From an uncultured Thalassolituus sp. (lineage in GTDB: Bacteria; Pseudomonadota; Gammaproteobacteria; Pseudomonadales; Oceanobacteraceae), in assembly GCA_913061435.1 (NCBI GenBank), contig CAJXUK010000027.1:1-40904 (forward strand): DNA of 40,904 nucleotides. The letters are read 5' to 3'. Under the pieces are notes generated by a model that saw only the letters and a list, made by a program, of their open reading frames with translations, searched no databases and was not told the DNA's origin. Of this stretch, positions 1 through 7,515 are shown in pieces (position 1 is the stretch's first letter; the number at the start of each line of letters is the position of its first letter). The position numbers and the translations under genes were made by a program.

Positions 1-1402
1 CTGAATCTTTTAGGAATTCGCTGTTTGGCACTAAGCCAATTTGTACGAAAATACCTGCTAGTTCAATTTGCTTATCTTCACCCGTTGCACGATCTTTGTA
101 GTTCAGTGCCGTTACGCGAGTGCCGTCACCAATTACTTCTGTGGTTTGAGCTTCTTTAATGATCTCGATATTACCCATGCTTTCGGCTTTGTTCACTAGC
201 ACTTGGTCTGCGCGCAAAGTATCGGCAAATTCTAATACGGTTACGTGCTCTACTAAACCGGCTAGATCGATCGCTGCTTCAATACCCGAGTTACCACCAC
301 CGATTACCGCAACACGCTTGCCTTTAAACAACGGGCCGTCACAGTGCGGGCAGTACGCAACACCTTTGTTACGGTACTCTTGCTCGCCGGGTACGTTCAT
401 TTCTCTCCAGCGTGCACCGGTGGATAAAATAACACTGCGGCTCTTTAAGGTTGCGCCACTTTCTAGCTGAACGTGAATATAGCCGTCTTCAGTTTTTTCT
501 GCAGAAACAATGCTATCGGCTTTTTGCTCGCTCATGATGTCGACGTCGTATTCTTTAACGTGTTCTTCAAGTGCTGCTGCCAATTTTGGACCTTCTGTTT
601 CTTTAACTGAAATAAAGTTTTCAATCGACATGGTGTCCAGTACTTGGCCACCAAAACGCTCTGCGACCACACCGGTGCGAATGCCTTTACGTGCGGCGTA
701 TATGGCAGCCGATGCGCCAGCAGGGCCTGCGCCAACCACGAGTACTTCGTAAGGCTCTTTTTTGCTCAGTGCGGCAGCTTCTTTTTTTGCAGCGCCACTG
801 TCAACTTTCTTCAAAATCTCAGCCAGTGAGATTCGACCTTGAGTGAAGATTTCATCGTTCAAGAATACGCTGGGTACCGCCATGATGTTGCGCTCGGCGA
901 CTTCGTCTTGGAACGCGCCACCGTCGATCATGGTGGTTTTTATCTTCGGATTAATCGCTGCCATCATGTTTAAGGCTTGCACAACATCCGGACAGTTCTG
1001 ACAGCTTAATGAAATAAACACTTCAAAATTCATTTCGCCATCATGCTCTTCATTGTTAAGAGCTGCAATTTGCTCAATCACGTCAGCTTCTAACTTCATT
1101 GGGTGGCCGCCACTGTGAAGCAACGCCAATACCAAGGAGGTAAATTCGTGACCCATGGGCAAGCCGGCGAAGCCGATTGCAGTTTTTTTAGTTGGGTTAA
1201 CAACTTGCATGATTGGCTTACGGGCACTGGCATCTTGATCTTCACTTACTTTAACTTTGTCATTAAGTGAAGCGATGTCGTTAGCAAGATTTTTTAGTTT
1301 TTCCGAGGTATCACTGTTATCAAGGCTAAGAACCAAGTGAACATCGGTTTTTAAATTTTCTAAGTACGCTTTTAATTGCGCTTTCATTGTTTGATCTAAC
1401 AT
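1..1402 (-). CDS. ahpF: Alkyl hydroperoxide reductase subunit F (partial, 3' end outside window)
   Basis: Flavoprotein disulfide reductase that passes electrons from NADH through FAD and two CxxC pairs to the peroxiredoxin AhpC in the cytoplasm. I translated the minus strand from the ATG at 1402 and the frame stays open to the window edge (about 467 codons; the E. coli protein has 521). The N-terminal thioredoxin-fold domain carries [10 protein letters not shown] (Cys134/Cys137). The thioredoxin-reductase-like part has an FAD Rossmann motif [12 protein letters not shown], the active-site pair CPHC (Cys351/Cys354) and a second nucleotide motif GGGNSG. AhpC lies 288 bp upstream on the same strand, so the two probably share a peroxide-induced transcript. 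The last roughly 50 residues are missing only because of the window boundary. Confidence 0.96.
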   Translation of the reverse strand, partial: MLDQTMKAQLKAYLENLKTDVHLVLSLDNSDTSEKLKNLANDIASLNDKVKVSEDQDASARKPIMQVVNPTKKTAIGFAGLPMGHEFTSLVLALLHSGGHPMKLEADVIEQIAALNNEEHDGEMNFEVFISLSCQNCPDVVQALNMMAAINPKIKTTMIDGGAFQDEVAERNIMAVPSVFLNDEIFTQGRISLAEILKKVDSGAAKKEAAALSKKEPYEVLVVGAGPAGASAAIYAARKGIRTGVVAERFGGQVLDTMSIENFISVKETEGPKLAAALEEHVKEYDVDIMSEQKADSIVSAEKTEDGYIHVQLESGATLKSRSVILSTGARWREMNVPGEQEYRNKGVAYCPHCDGPLFKGKRVAVIGGGNSGIEAAIDLAGLVEHVTVLEFADTLRADQVLVNKAESMGNIEIIKEAQTTEVIGDGTRVTALNYKDRATGEDKQIELAGIFVQIGLVPNSEFLKDS

Positions 1403-1585
1403 AGTGATACCTTCTAAATTATTTAATGTTTAACTTTTTAATAGATGTAAATATCCACGCAGTAGTTGTTGATTGCGTAAAATTTGTCTCTCCTAAATGG
1501 GAGGCCAGATAATAAATAGGGTGTAGCTAGGTTGTGAGTTAAGTTATAAATAAACTGCACAGAGGTGTCGTAACGCTTTAAGTAC

Positions 1586-1621
1586 CTTAGTGCTGGTTAA
1601 TATAAACTAACCAGCACTAAG
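1586..1621. repeat. Perfect 14-bp inverted repeat between ahpC and ahpF
   Basis: CTTAGTGCTGGTTA (1586-1599) and its exact reverse complement (1608-1621) flank an 8-nt loop. Neither strand has a T-run after the stem, so it does not look like a simple intrinsic terminator. In the ahpC-to-ahpF transcript it would form a stable intercistronic hairpin, which could protect the ahpC 3' end and lower ahpF expression, or be a protein-binding dyad. The arm sequence AGTGCTGGTTAATA occurs again at 2517-2530, upstream of ahpC. Confidence 0.7.
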
Positions 1622-1690
1622 CACTTCGATCTAACAAGGCACTAAACATTTATGAAAAAAATTATTTAGTGAAAACAGTTAAACTGTTGT

Positions 1691-2248
1691 TTAGATCTTA
1701 CCTACTAGGTCTAAAGAAGGTGCTAATGTTTCTTCGCCTTCTTTCCAAGCTGCTGGGCAAACTTCACCTGGGTTAGCTGCTACATACTGTGCTGCTTTAA
1801 CTTTACGCATTAGGTCTTCAGCGTCACGGCCAATGCCTTCTGCAGTGATTTCCATTGCTTGGATAGTACCTTCTGGATCAACCAAGAAAGTAGCGCGATC
1901 TGCAAGGCCTTGACCTTCACGCATAACGTTGAAGTTATTTGTGATGTTGCCAGTTTGGTCGCCTACCATGAAGTAGTTGATCTTGCCGATGGTGTCAGAG
2001 CTATCGTGCCATGCTTTGTGAGTGAAGTGAGTATCTGTAGAAACAGAGAAAACTTCAACGCCACGCTTTTGCAATTCTTCGTAATGATCAGCAACGTCGC
2101 CTAGCTCAGTTGGGCATACAAAAGTAAAGTCAGCTGGGTAGAAGAAAAATACAGCCCACTTGCCTAGTACGTCTTTTTCAGAAATTTCTACGAACTCGCC
2201 TTGTTTAAATGCGGTAGCGTTAAATGGTTTGATTTGAGTATTAATCAT
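1691..2248 (-). CDS. ahpC: Alkyl hydroperoxide reductase subunit C (2-Cys peroxiredoxin)
   Basis: Cytoplasmic typical 2-Cys peroxiredoxin that reduces H2O2, organic peroxides and peroxynitrite and is re-reduced by AhpF. The 185-residue length is close to the E. coli enzyme. The peroxidatic cysteine sits in FTFVCPTEL (Cys45) and the resolving cysteine in GEVCPAAW (Cys164). The ATG at 2248 is preceded by AGGAA at a good distance. ahpF follows downstream across a gap with a strong hairpin. An OxyR-like half site 124-138 bp upstream suggests peroxide induction. Identity is clear from the two cysteine motifs and from gene order. Confidence 0.98.
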   Translation of the reverse strand: MINTQIKPFNATAFKQGEFVEISEKDVLGKWAVFFFYPADFTFVCPTELGDVADHYEELQKRGVEVFSVSTDTHFTHKAWHDSSDTIGKINYFMVGDQTGNITNNFNVMREGQGLADRATFLVDPEGTIQAMEITAEGIGRDAEDLMRKVKAAQYVAANPGEVCPAAWKEGEETLAPSLDLVGKI

Positions 2249-2371
2249 TTTGTATTCCTACTTAATGTAATGGTGAAGTTTAGTGTGTTTCTCTTGGCTT
2301 CATGTGAATCCATGAGAGACAGTATGGGGCGAATCATTTGATAGGTATAATTGTATATTTGAATAATGATG

Positions 2372-2386
2372 ATAGTTTTTTACTAT
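2372..2386. promoter_or_regulatory. Candidate OxyR half site upstream of ahpC
   Basis: ATAGTTTTTTACTAT fits the known OxyR half-site pattern ATAGnTnnnAnCTAT at 10 of its 11 fixed positions. A weaker half site precedes it with the usual 7-bp spacing (about 2350-2364). It lies 124-138 bp upstream of the ahpC start. OxyR activates ahpCF in E. coli and relatives; use of this site here is inferred. Confidence 0.45.
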
Positions 2387-2509
2387 TACATTGCTATTAG
2401 TCTTTATAAGCCAATTTTCTAACCCTTCTTCGCATTGTGCCCTTGCACAAGAGCACTATCATGATTACAGTTAAGTAATTGATAAGTTTATACAGTTATA
2501 AACAATGTT

Positions 2510-2561
2510 TGTTCATAGTGCTGGTTAATAATGCCTGTTCATCGTGCGTGTTAATAGTGCT
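2510..2561. repeat. Degenerate tandem 26-bp repeat, two units
   Basis: Units 2510-2535 and 2536-2561 both start TGTTCAT and contain GTTAATA; 21 of 26 positions agree. They end 23 bp before the start codon of the rsbQ-like gene, where a regulator could bind, although divergence between units could also mean they are neutral remnants. The first unit shares a 14-mer with the ahpC-ahpF intergenic hairpin. Confidence 0.5.
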
Positions 2562-2584
2562 TAGTTAAAAAGAGTTAAAAGATT

Positions 2585-3433
2585 ATGAATACTCTAACTG
2601 GCGCGATATCAAACAAGGATAGGATTAGTAAAAGGAATAACATCAAGGTGTCTGGCCAAGGCACAAAAACAGTTATGCTCGCCCACGGTTTTGGTTGCGA
2701 TCAAAATATGTGGCGATTTATGTTACCAGAGCTTGAAAAACATTTTCAGGTTGTTGTGTTTGATTATGTAGGCTCAGGGCAGTCTGAAATTAACAATTTT
2801 TCAACAGAGCGCTACTCAACGCTGGCTGGTTATGCAAAAGATATAGAAGAAATTATTACCGCTTTTGATTTAACCGATGTTGCTATTGTTGCTCATTCGG
2901 TGAGTTCAATTATTGCGGGCCTGGCTTCGCGTAATGTCGGTGAGCGTATCGCTAATATTACTATGGTGTGTCCGTCCCCATGTTTCATTAATAATCCGCC
3001 AGATTATGAGGGCGGTTTTGAACGGGAAGATTTAGAAGAATTAATCAACTTAATGGATAAAAATTACATTGGTTGGGCGAATTACTTGGCTCCACTTGTA
3101 ATGGGTGCAGGTCATTCTGCCGAATTAATTGATGAGTTAACCGGCAGCTTTTGCAGTACTGACCCTGTTGTCGCCAAAACCTTTGCTAAGGCAACGTTTT
3201 TTTCTGATTACCGCAGCCTCTTAAAAGATATTGATATCCCTGTGTTACTTTTTCAAAGCACCAACGATTCACTGGCATCGCCTAAAATTGGTCATTATAT
3301 GGTACAGCAGCTACCTCATAGTCAGCTTGAAATGATCGACGCCGAAGGCCACTGCTTACACATGACTCATCCCAGCTTGCTAACCCCCATACTTGTTGAT
3401 TTTATTCGTCATCAGTCTGTTGATTCGTTATGA
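2585..3433 (+). CDS. RsbQ-like alpha/beta hydrolase
   Basis: Alpha/beta-hydrolase closely resembling Bacillus RsbQ, the partner required by the PAS-phosphatase RsbP in energy-stress signalling. Family features seen are HGFGCDQNMW near residue 34, FDYVGSGQSE near 59, the nucleophile in AHSVS (Ser105), Asp228 and His256 in EGHCLH, plus RsbQ-like stretches CPSPCFINNPP and FCSTDPV. At 282 residues it is slightly longer than RsbQ because of an N-terminal extension. Its stop overlaps the start of the PAS-GGDEF gene by 4 bp, so the two are translationally coupled. The inferred role is to make or deliver a small ligand to the partner PAS domain; the substrate is unknown. It also resembles plant D14/KAI2 receptors by family. 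Confidence 0.9.
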   Translation: MNTLTGAISNKDRISKRNNIKVSGQGTKTVMLAHGFGCDQNMWRFMLPELEKHFQVVVFDYVGSGQSEINNFSTERYSTLAGYAKDIEEIITAFDLTDVAIVAHSVSSIIAGLASRNVGERIANITMVCPSPCFINNPPDYEGGFEREDLEELINLMDKNYIGWANYLAPLVMGAGHSAELIDELTGSFCSTDPVVAKTFAKATFFSDYRSLLKDIDIPVLLFQSTNDSLASPKIGHYMVQQLPHSQLEMIDAEGHCLHMTHPSLLTPILVDFIRHQSVDSL

Positions 3434-4380
3434 ATAAATTAACTGCGTCAGTTACTCATTCTGATCACTCTTTTTTAGATCAGTTTTTTTCTGGTCATAT
3501 GGTGGTTAATGAAAATAGACAGGTTGTTTGGAGTAATCGGTATTTATCAGATTTATGTGGTGGGTCTGCACAAGATCCGTTGCCAGCAGCGTTAAATAGT
3601 TTATTTACGAAAGCCTCTATTATTTTTATAGACAGTTATGTGTATCCATTATTAATACACGAAGGCTTTGCTGAAGAGATACAACTAACCCTGTTGACTT
3701 CAAGCGGAGAAAGAACACCTGTGGTGGTCAACATTAAGATGGATGCAAACCATCTAACATATTGGTCTCTATATGATTGCGCTAATCGCGATAAGTTATA
3801 TCAAGAACTGATCAGTGCCAAAGAAAAATTAGAATTGCAACGTCAGGCATTGATGGAGTTGGCGGCACAAGATCCACTGACCGGTTTATTAAATCGTCGT
3901 GAGTTAAGTCATCGTGCTAAACAAATGTTGTCTCAGGCACAGAGAACCCAATCACCAGTGGCTATTTTTGTTGTTGATGTTGATTTTTTTAAGGCCATTA
4001 ATGATGACCACGGACATGCACTTGGTGATGAAGTTTTACGTGGGTTGAGTGATGAATTGTCTAAGAAACGCCGCGAATACGACATAGTTGCGCGTTTTGG
4101 TGGGGAGGAATTTATTCTGGTCTTGTTTGATATTGATGAACACAATGCATTAAAAGTTGCTAATACTTTACGCTCTGATATTGAAGCGAGAGATTTTAAT
4201 GGTATAAAAATAACCGTGAGTATAGGCATTAGTATGAATGTTTGTCGCTTAGCAGGAGCCTCTCCTCATTTTGAAACGGACTTCGAAACCTTATTTGATA
4301 AGGCAGATTCTGCACTCTATGATGTTAAAAACAACGGCCGTAACAAGGCGCGGTTGTTTACAAATACCGAAAAAACATAA
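3430..4380 (+). CDS. PAS-GGDEF diguanylate cyclase, partner of the RsbQ-like hydrolase
   Basis: Predicted soluble diguanylate cyclase making c-di-GMP from two GTP. Residues about 15-120 look like the PAS type that accompanies RsbQ proteins (VYPLLIHEGFAEEIQL, then TPVVVNI). A helical linker, about 120-145, leads into the GGDEF domain with DPLTGLLNRREL, the substrate and metal segment VDVDFFKAINDDHGHALGD, and the active loop GGEEF (residues 224-228). RxxD (215-218) lies five residues before it, so an inhibitory c-di-GMP site is present and the cyclase looks intact. There are no membrane segments. ATG overlaps the hydrolase stop (ATGA). RsbQ/PAS sensing modules joined to varied outputs, including GGDEF, are known; what this pair senses is not. 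Confidence 0.92.
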   Translation: MNKLTASVTHSDHSFLDQFFSGHMVVNENRQVVWSNRYLSDLCGGSAQDPLPAALNSLFTKASIIFIDSYVYPLLIHEGFAEEIQLTLLTSSGERTPVVVNIKMDANHLTYWSLYDCANRDKLYQELISAKEKLELQRQALMELAAQDPLTGLLNRRELSHRAKQMLSQAQRTQSPVAIFVVDVDFFKAINDDHGHALGDEVLRGLSDELSKKRREYDIVARFGGEEFILVLFDIDEHNALKVANTLRSDIEARDFNGIKITVSIGISMNVCRLAGASPHFETDFETLFDKADSALYDVKNNGRNKARLFTNTEKT

Positions 4381-4452
4381 GCAAACGTTAGTGAATGGGG
4401 TAGCTGTTTTTAGCCACTATTTACAAAAAAATCTAATTTTTACTTCCATTCC

Positions 4453-4466
4453 AAGACGATCGGTCA
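4453..4466. promoter_or_regulatory. Candidate TetR operator, upstream of tetR gene
   Basis: AAGACGATCGGTC ends 13 bp before the tetR-family start codon. The same 13-mer recurs at 5153-5165 before the reductase gene. The core AGAC-N5-GTC(T) is a small dyad, and here the last base of the right arm is A instead of T. The position suggests autorepression. Confidence 0.65.
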
Positions 4467-4478
4467 TAAAGTAATGGC

Positions 4479-5081
4479 ATGAGTAGACCAAGACGCAGTG
4501 ATCATACCCGAGAAGCCTTAATAGACGCTGGCATAGAGCAATTATCTGTGCACGGTTATCACGGTACCGGCATTAAACAAATATTAGATGTTGTAAAAGT
4601 CCCAAAAGGATCTTTTTACAACTTCTTTGCCAGTAAAGAAGCTTTTGTCGCTGAAGTAATTGGCCATTACAGCCAACGATTATTAACGCAGCTAAGCGAG
4701 TTTATGCTGGGAGAAGGTCAAGCTTTAACACCGGTTGAGCAGTTAAGATCCATTTATCGTTATAGTTTAAAACACTATGCCAGCCACGATTTTAAAAAAT
4801 CATGCCTAGTCGGTACTATTGCGACAGAGATTGCCGCCGAAAGTGAAATGTGTCGGCTGCAGTTGGAGCGAGCCATGAAGCAATGGCTAAAATTTTTTAC
4901 TAACATTTTTGCTAATGCGCAGGCGCAGCAGCAGGTTCGTGATGATATGAGCCCAGCCGACATGGCTGCTGTGTATTGGGCTGCTTGGGAGGGGGCATTA
5001 ATTAAAATGAAAATGTCAGCAGACACCCAGCCGGTGAAAAAAATCATGGAATTGATGATAGAAACACTTTTGAAAAAATAG
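4479..5081 (+). CDS. TetR/AcrR family transcriptional repressor
   Basis: 200-residue TetR-family protein. The N-terminal DNA-binding domain (about 8-55) shows the usual pattern TREALIDAGIEQLSVHGYHG, then IKQILDVVKVPKGSFYNFFASKEAF. The C-terminal ligand domain is typical in size, with a single Cys in KKSCLVGTIATEIA and another in EMCRLQLERA, which might be redox- or electrophile-reactive as in NemR-type repressors (inference). The reductase gene follows after 148 bp on the same strand, behind a second copy of the operator, as in nemR-nemA pairs. ATG at 4479 is used because the ATG at 4474 hits a stop at once. Confidence 0.9.
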   Translation: MSRPRRSDHTREALIDAGIEQLSVHGYHGTGIKQILDVVKVPKGSFYNFFASKEAFVAEVIGHYSQRLLTQLSEFMLGEGQALTPVEQLRSIYRYSLKHYASHDFKKSCLVGTIATEIAAESEMCRLQLERAMKQWLKFFTNIFANAQAQQQVRDDMSPADMAAVYWAAWEGALIKMKMSADTQPVKKIMELMIETLLKK

Positions 5082-5116
5082 CATCAGTTAATAAGCCGAG
5101 TGATGCTGTTTAAGCC

Positions 5117-5140
5117 AGTACATTTTAATGTACTTTTTTT
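5117..5140 (+). terminator. Putative intrinsic terminator after tetR-family gene
   Basis: AGTACAT and ATGTACT form an AT-rich stem followed by a run of seven T. A second short hairpin, AGCATCA (5081-5087) with TGATGCT (5101-5107), precedes it at the tetR stop. The stem is weak in GC, so readthrough into the reductase gene is possible. Confidence 0.5.
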
Positions 5141-5152
5141 AAATCTAATTAA

Positions 5153-5166
5153 AAGACGATCGGTCT
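5153..5166. promoter_or_regulatory. Candidate TetR operator, upstream of old-yellow-enzyme gene
   Basis: AAGACGATCGGTCT is a second copy of the sequence before the tetR gene, with both AGAC and GTCT half sites intact. It lies 64-77 bp upstream of the reductase ATG, a suitable repressor position. The shared 13-mer links the regulator to its likely target. Confidence 0.7.
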
Positions 5167-5229
5167 AAAGCGGGGTGTGTTTTAAGCACATGCCCAAATT
5201 AAATTCATTCAACAGAAATAGGTTAATTT

Positions 5230-6468
5230 ATGACGAACCCAAATACCGCTACTTTAGGATCTAGCTTTACACTAAAGAATGGCCAAGTAATTAAAAACCG
5301 ATTATTCAAGTCTGCGATGAGTGAACAATTGGGTCTAAAAGATCATAACCCTAAGCCAGGTTTGGCGAAGCTTTATGGACGTTGGGCAGAGGGCGGTATT
5401 GGTTTATCGATGACAGGCAATATCATGATTGATCGCGGCGCTTTGGGTGAACCAAAGAACGTTGTGCTTGATGAAAAAAGCGATCTTACCGAATTTAAAA
5501 AGTGGGCCGAAGCAGGTAAAAAAAATGGTTCGCACATCTGGACTCAGTTAAATCATCCGGGTAAGCAAATTCCTAACTTTATTGTTGATGTGCCTGTTGC
5601 ACCTTCGGCGATTGCGTTAACCCGCGGGTTAGAAAAGGGTTTTAATAAACCACGCGCTTTACTTGAAGATGAGATTCTAGTCATTATTAAAAAGTTTGCT
5701 ACCAGTGCCAAATTGGCTAAAGAAGCAGGTTTTACTGGGGTACAGATACACGGTGCTCATGGTTATTTGGTGAGTCAGTTTTTATCGCCTCGCCATAATC
5801 AGCGTGACGATCAATGGGGCGGTTCGCTAGAAAATCGTATGCGTTTTGTGTTGTCTATTTATCAAGCGATTCGTGATGAGGTAGGTGCTGATTTCCCTAT
5901 TGGCATTAAATTAAACTCCGCCGATTTTATGAAGGGCGGGTTCACAGAAGAAGACTCAATGCAGGTTGTGAAAACATTGGCTGATGCTGGCATCGACCTC
6001 ATTGAAATTTCTGGCGGCTCTTATGAAAACCCTTCTATGATGGGCAGTGATGCAAAAAAATCGACTATTCAGCGTGAGGCGTATTTTCTTGGCTATGCCG
6101 AAAAAGTACGCTCGTTAGTGGATACGCCCTTGGTTGTTACTGGCGGTTTCCGTTCTGCTAAAGCTATGCAAGAAGCCTTAAATTCAGCAGCAACCGACTT
6201 TATTGGAATTGCACGAACGACAGTTGTTGACCCGGACTTTCCTAATAAGTTAGTTGCTGATATTAATCACCAGCAGCAGTTAAAAGTATTAACAACCGGT
6301 AAGCGAGCAATCGATAGAATGGCCATGTTAGACATTACTTGGTACGAAGCTCAGCTTGCACGCATGGCTAAAGGCAAAAAGCCAAAACCTAATTTAAGTG
6401 AATGGCGGGTATTTTTCGGCACCTTATTGGATGCCGGTATTTATGCGTTTAGAAAGCGCCGTGCTTAA
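5230..6468 (+). CDS. Old yellow enzyme family NADH:flavin oxidoreductase
   Basis: FMN-dependent TIM-barrel ene-reductase of the old-yellow-enzyme family, 412 residues, predicted cytoplasmic. Typical stretches are NRLFKSAMSE near the N-terminus, WTQLNHPGKQ, the substrate-binding pair in VQIHGAHGYLVSQFLSP (His174/His177), NQRDDQWGGSLENRMRF, and the phosphate-binding VVTGGFRS. The family reduces electrophilic double bonds (enones, maleimides, nitro-compounds). The C-terminus is about 40 residues longer than NemA and very basic (RKRRA). The neighbouring TetR regulator and shared operator point to induction by reactive electrophiles (inference). Its last 20 bp overlap the convergent patatin gene. 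Confidence 0.93.
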   Translation: MTNPNTATLGSSFTLKNGQVIKNRLFKSAMSEQLGLKDHNPKPGLAKLYGRWAEGGIGLSMTGNIMIDRGALGEPKNVVLDEKSDLTEFKKWAEAGKKNGSHIWTQLNHPGKQIPNFIVDVPVAPSAIALTRGLEKGFNKPRALLEDEILVIIKKFATSAKLAKEAGFTGVQIHGAHGYLVSQFLSPRHNQRDDQWGGSLENRMRFVLSIYQAIRDEVGADFPIGIKLNSADFMKGGFTEEDSMQVVKTLADAGIDLIEISGGSYENPSMMGSDAKKSTIQREAYFLGYAEKVRSLVDTPLVVTGGFRSAKAMQEALNSAATDFIGIARTTVVDPDFPNKLVADINHQQQLKVLTTGKRAIDRMAMLDITWYEAQLARMAKGKKPKPNLSEWRVFFGTLLDAGIYAFRKRRA

Positions 6469-7417
6469 TTGAGTGCTGATTGTCTTGCTGTAAAAAGTTC
6501 AAACCTGCTTGAAAGCCCAGTGCGTAATCGGTATTTAACCACTCTGGGCGACTGCCGACCAAGCGGCTAGTTAAGGCCTGCTGCGGATGAATTTGCACAA
6601 TTTCCACATCGCTTGGAGGTTGTGCAATAAAATCTAAAGTTCTCTGATAAGCATTTTCGTGATGAGTAATCAGATCCAATACTTTGGGACAGCGCTTGTC
6701 GTTGCATAAAACGGATTTTAATTTGTGCGCCCAAGGTGATTGGATAGCCGAATCTTTGGGAACCGTTCTAATCACGACAATTCGTTTCGCACCACGTAAG
6801 TAGGCTTCTTCTACCGGCACTGGTGCTGCTACACCGCCATCAACATAATACTCATTATCTATTTTAACGCCTTTTTTATACAAAATAGGCAGGGCACTGG
6901 ATGCCTTTAACAGGGTTAACCAGTTGTCGCGTTTAGGTGCAAAAAAGGCAGCGCTGTTATCATCGGCTTTTGTGGCAGTAAATAATAGTTGTCGGCTGCG
7001 GAGCCTTTCTTCACCACAACCAATATTTAATTGGTTATCGGCTTTTTCAACTTGATCAAAATACCAATCTAAATCGACCGCATGTTTACCTATAAGAGTA
7101 CGAGAAAGATTAAAGAATTTAGGGTCGCGAGATAACGAGGTAATTGAATTTCGGCCAAACCCTTTTTGACAAGTCATGTAGCTGGATAGGTTTTGAGCGC
7201 CTGCTGATGTTCCAATTAATAAATCAAAGGGGTTGAAACCAGCATGCAACCAGCTATCGAGAACACCGGCAGTAAATATACCGCGCTGGCCTCCACCTTC
7301 TGCAACCAACGCAGTATCATTTAGAGCTTGGGTCGGTAAACAGCGATTTGCTGAGGATTGTATGCTGGCAGTTACATCGAAGTTATTGCTAGTAAATGGG
7401 TTAGCTAGGTTAAGCAT
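6449..7417 (-). CDS. Patatin-like phospholipase (YjjU type)
   Basis: Patatin-fold serine hydrolase with a Ser-Asp dyad. Seen are the oxyanion motif GGGQRG (residues 41-46), the nucleophile elbow GTSAG (Ser71) and the catalytic Asp in YVDGGVAAPV (Asp193). The text FNPFDLLIGTSAGAQNLSSY resembles E. coli YjjU. It has 322 residues and no signal peptide, so a cytoplasmic or peripheral membrane lipase acting on glycerophospholipids or acyl chains is expected; the substrate is unknown. ATG at 7417 has a GAGG ribosome site 5 nt upstream. It overlaps the 3' end of the old-yellow-enzyme gene by 20 bp tail to tail. Confidence 0.9.
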   Translation of the reverse strand: MLNLANPFTSNNFDVTASIQSSANRCLPTQALNDTALVAEGGGQRGIFTAGVLDSWLHAGFNPFDLLIGTSAGAQNLSSYMTCQKGFGRNSITSLSRDPKFFNLSRTLIGKHAVDLDWYFDQVEKADNQLNIGCGEERLRSRQLLFTATKADDNSAAFFAPKRDNWLTLLKASSALPILYKKGVKIDNEYYVDGGVAAPVPVEEAYLRGAKRIVVIRTVPKDSAIQSPWAHKLKSVLCNDKRCPKVLDLITHHENAYQRTLDFIAQPPSDVEIVQIHPQQALTSRLVGSRPEWLNTDYALGFQAGLNFLQQDNQHSIKHGAF

Positions 7418-7515
7418 GGAAACCTCAAACTCTTGATTAAAGAATATGAAGTTATCTTATAGATAATATATAAATAGATATAATTAATTAAATATAGAAT
7501 TGTTATAGTTTTTGG

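Larger units (their letters stand above)
2249..2584. other. Divergent intergenic region ahpC / rsbQ-like gene (336 bp)
   Basis: There is no gene here. It holds an OxyR-like dyad (2372-2386), a short perfect palindrome TTGTGC-CCTT-GCACAA (2435-2450) and a degenerate tandem pair of 26-bp units (2510-2535 and 2536-2561, 21 of 26 bases equal). The first unit contains AGTGCTGGTTAATA, also found in the ahpC-ahpF hairpin. The region must hold the promoters of ahpC (minus) and of the rsbQ-like operon (plus); I could not place their -35/-10 boxes with confidence. Confidence 0.6.

Noticed and set aside
4271..4474. 67-codon plus-strand frame running from the GGDEF gene into the tetR upstream region
   Set aside because: Begins in another frame inside the GGDEF domain, very basic, no ribosome site; it would cover the tetR operator.
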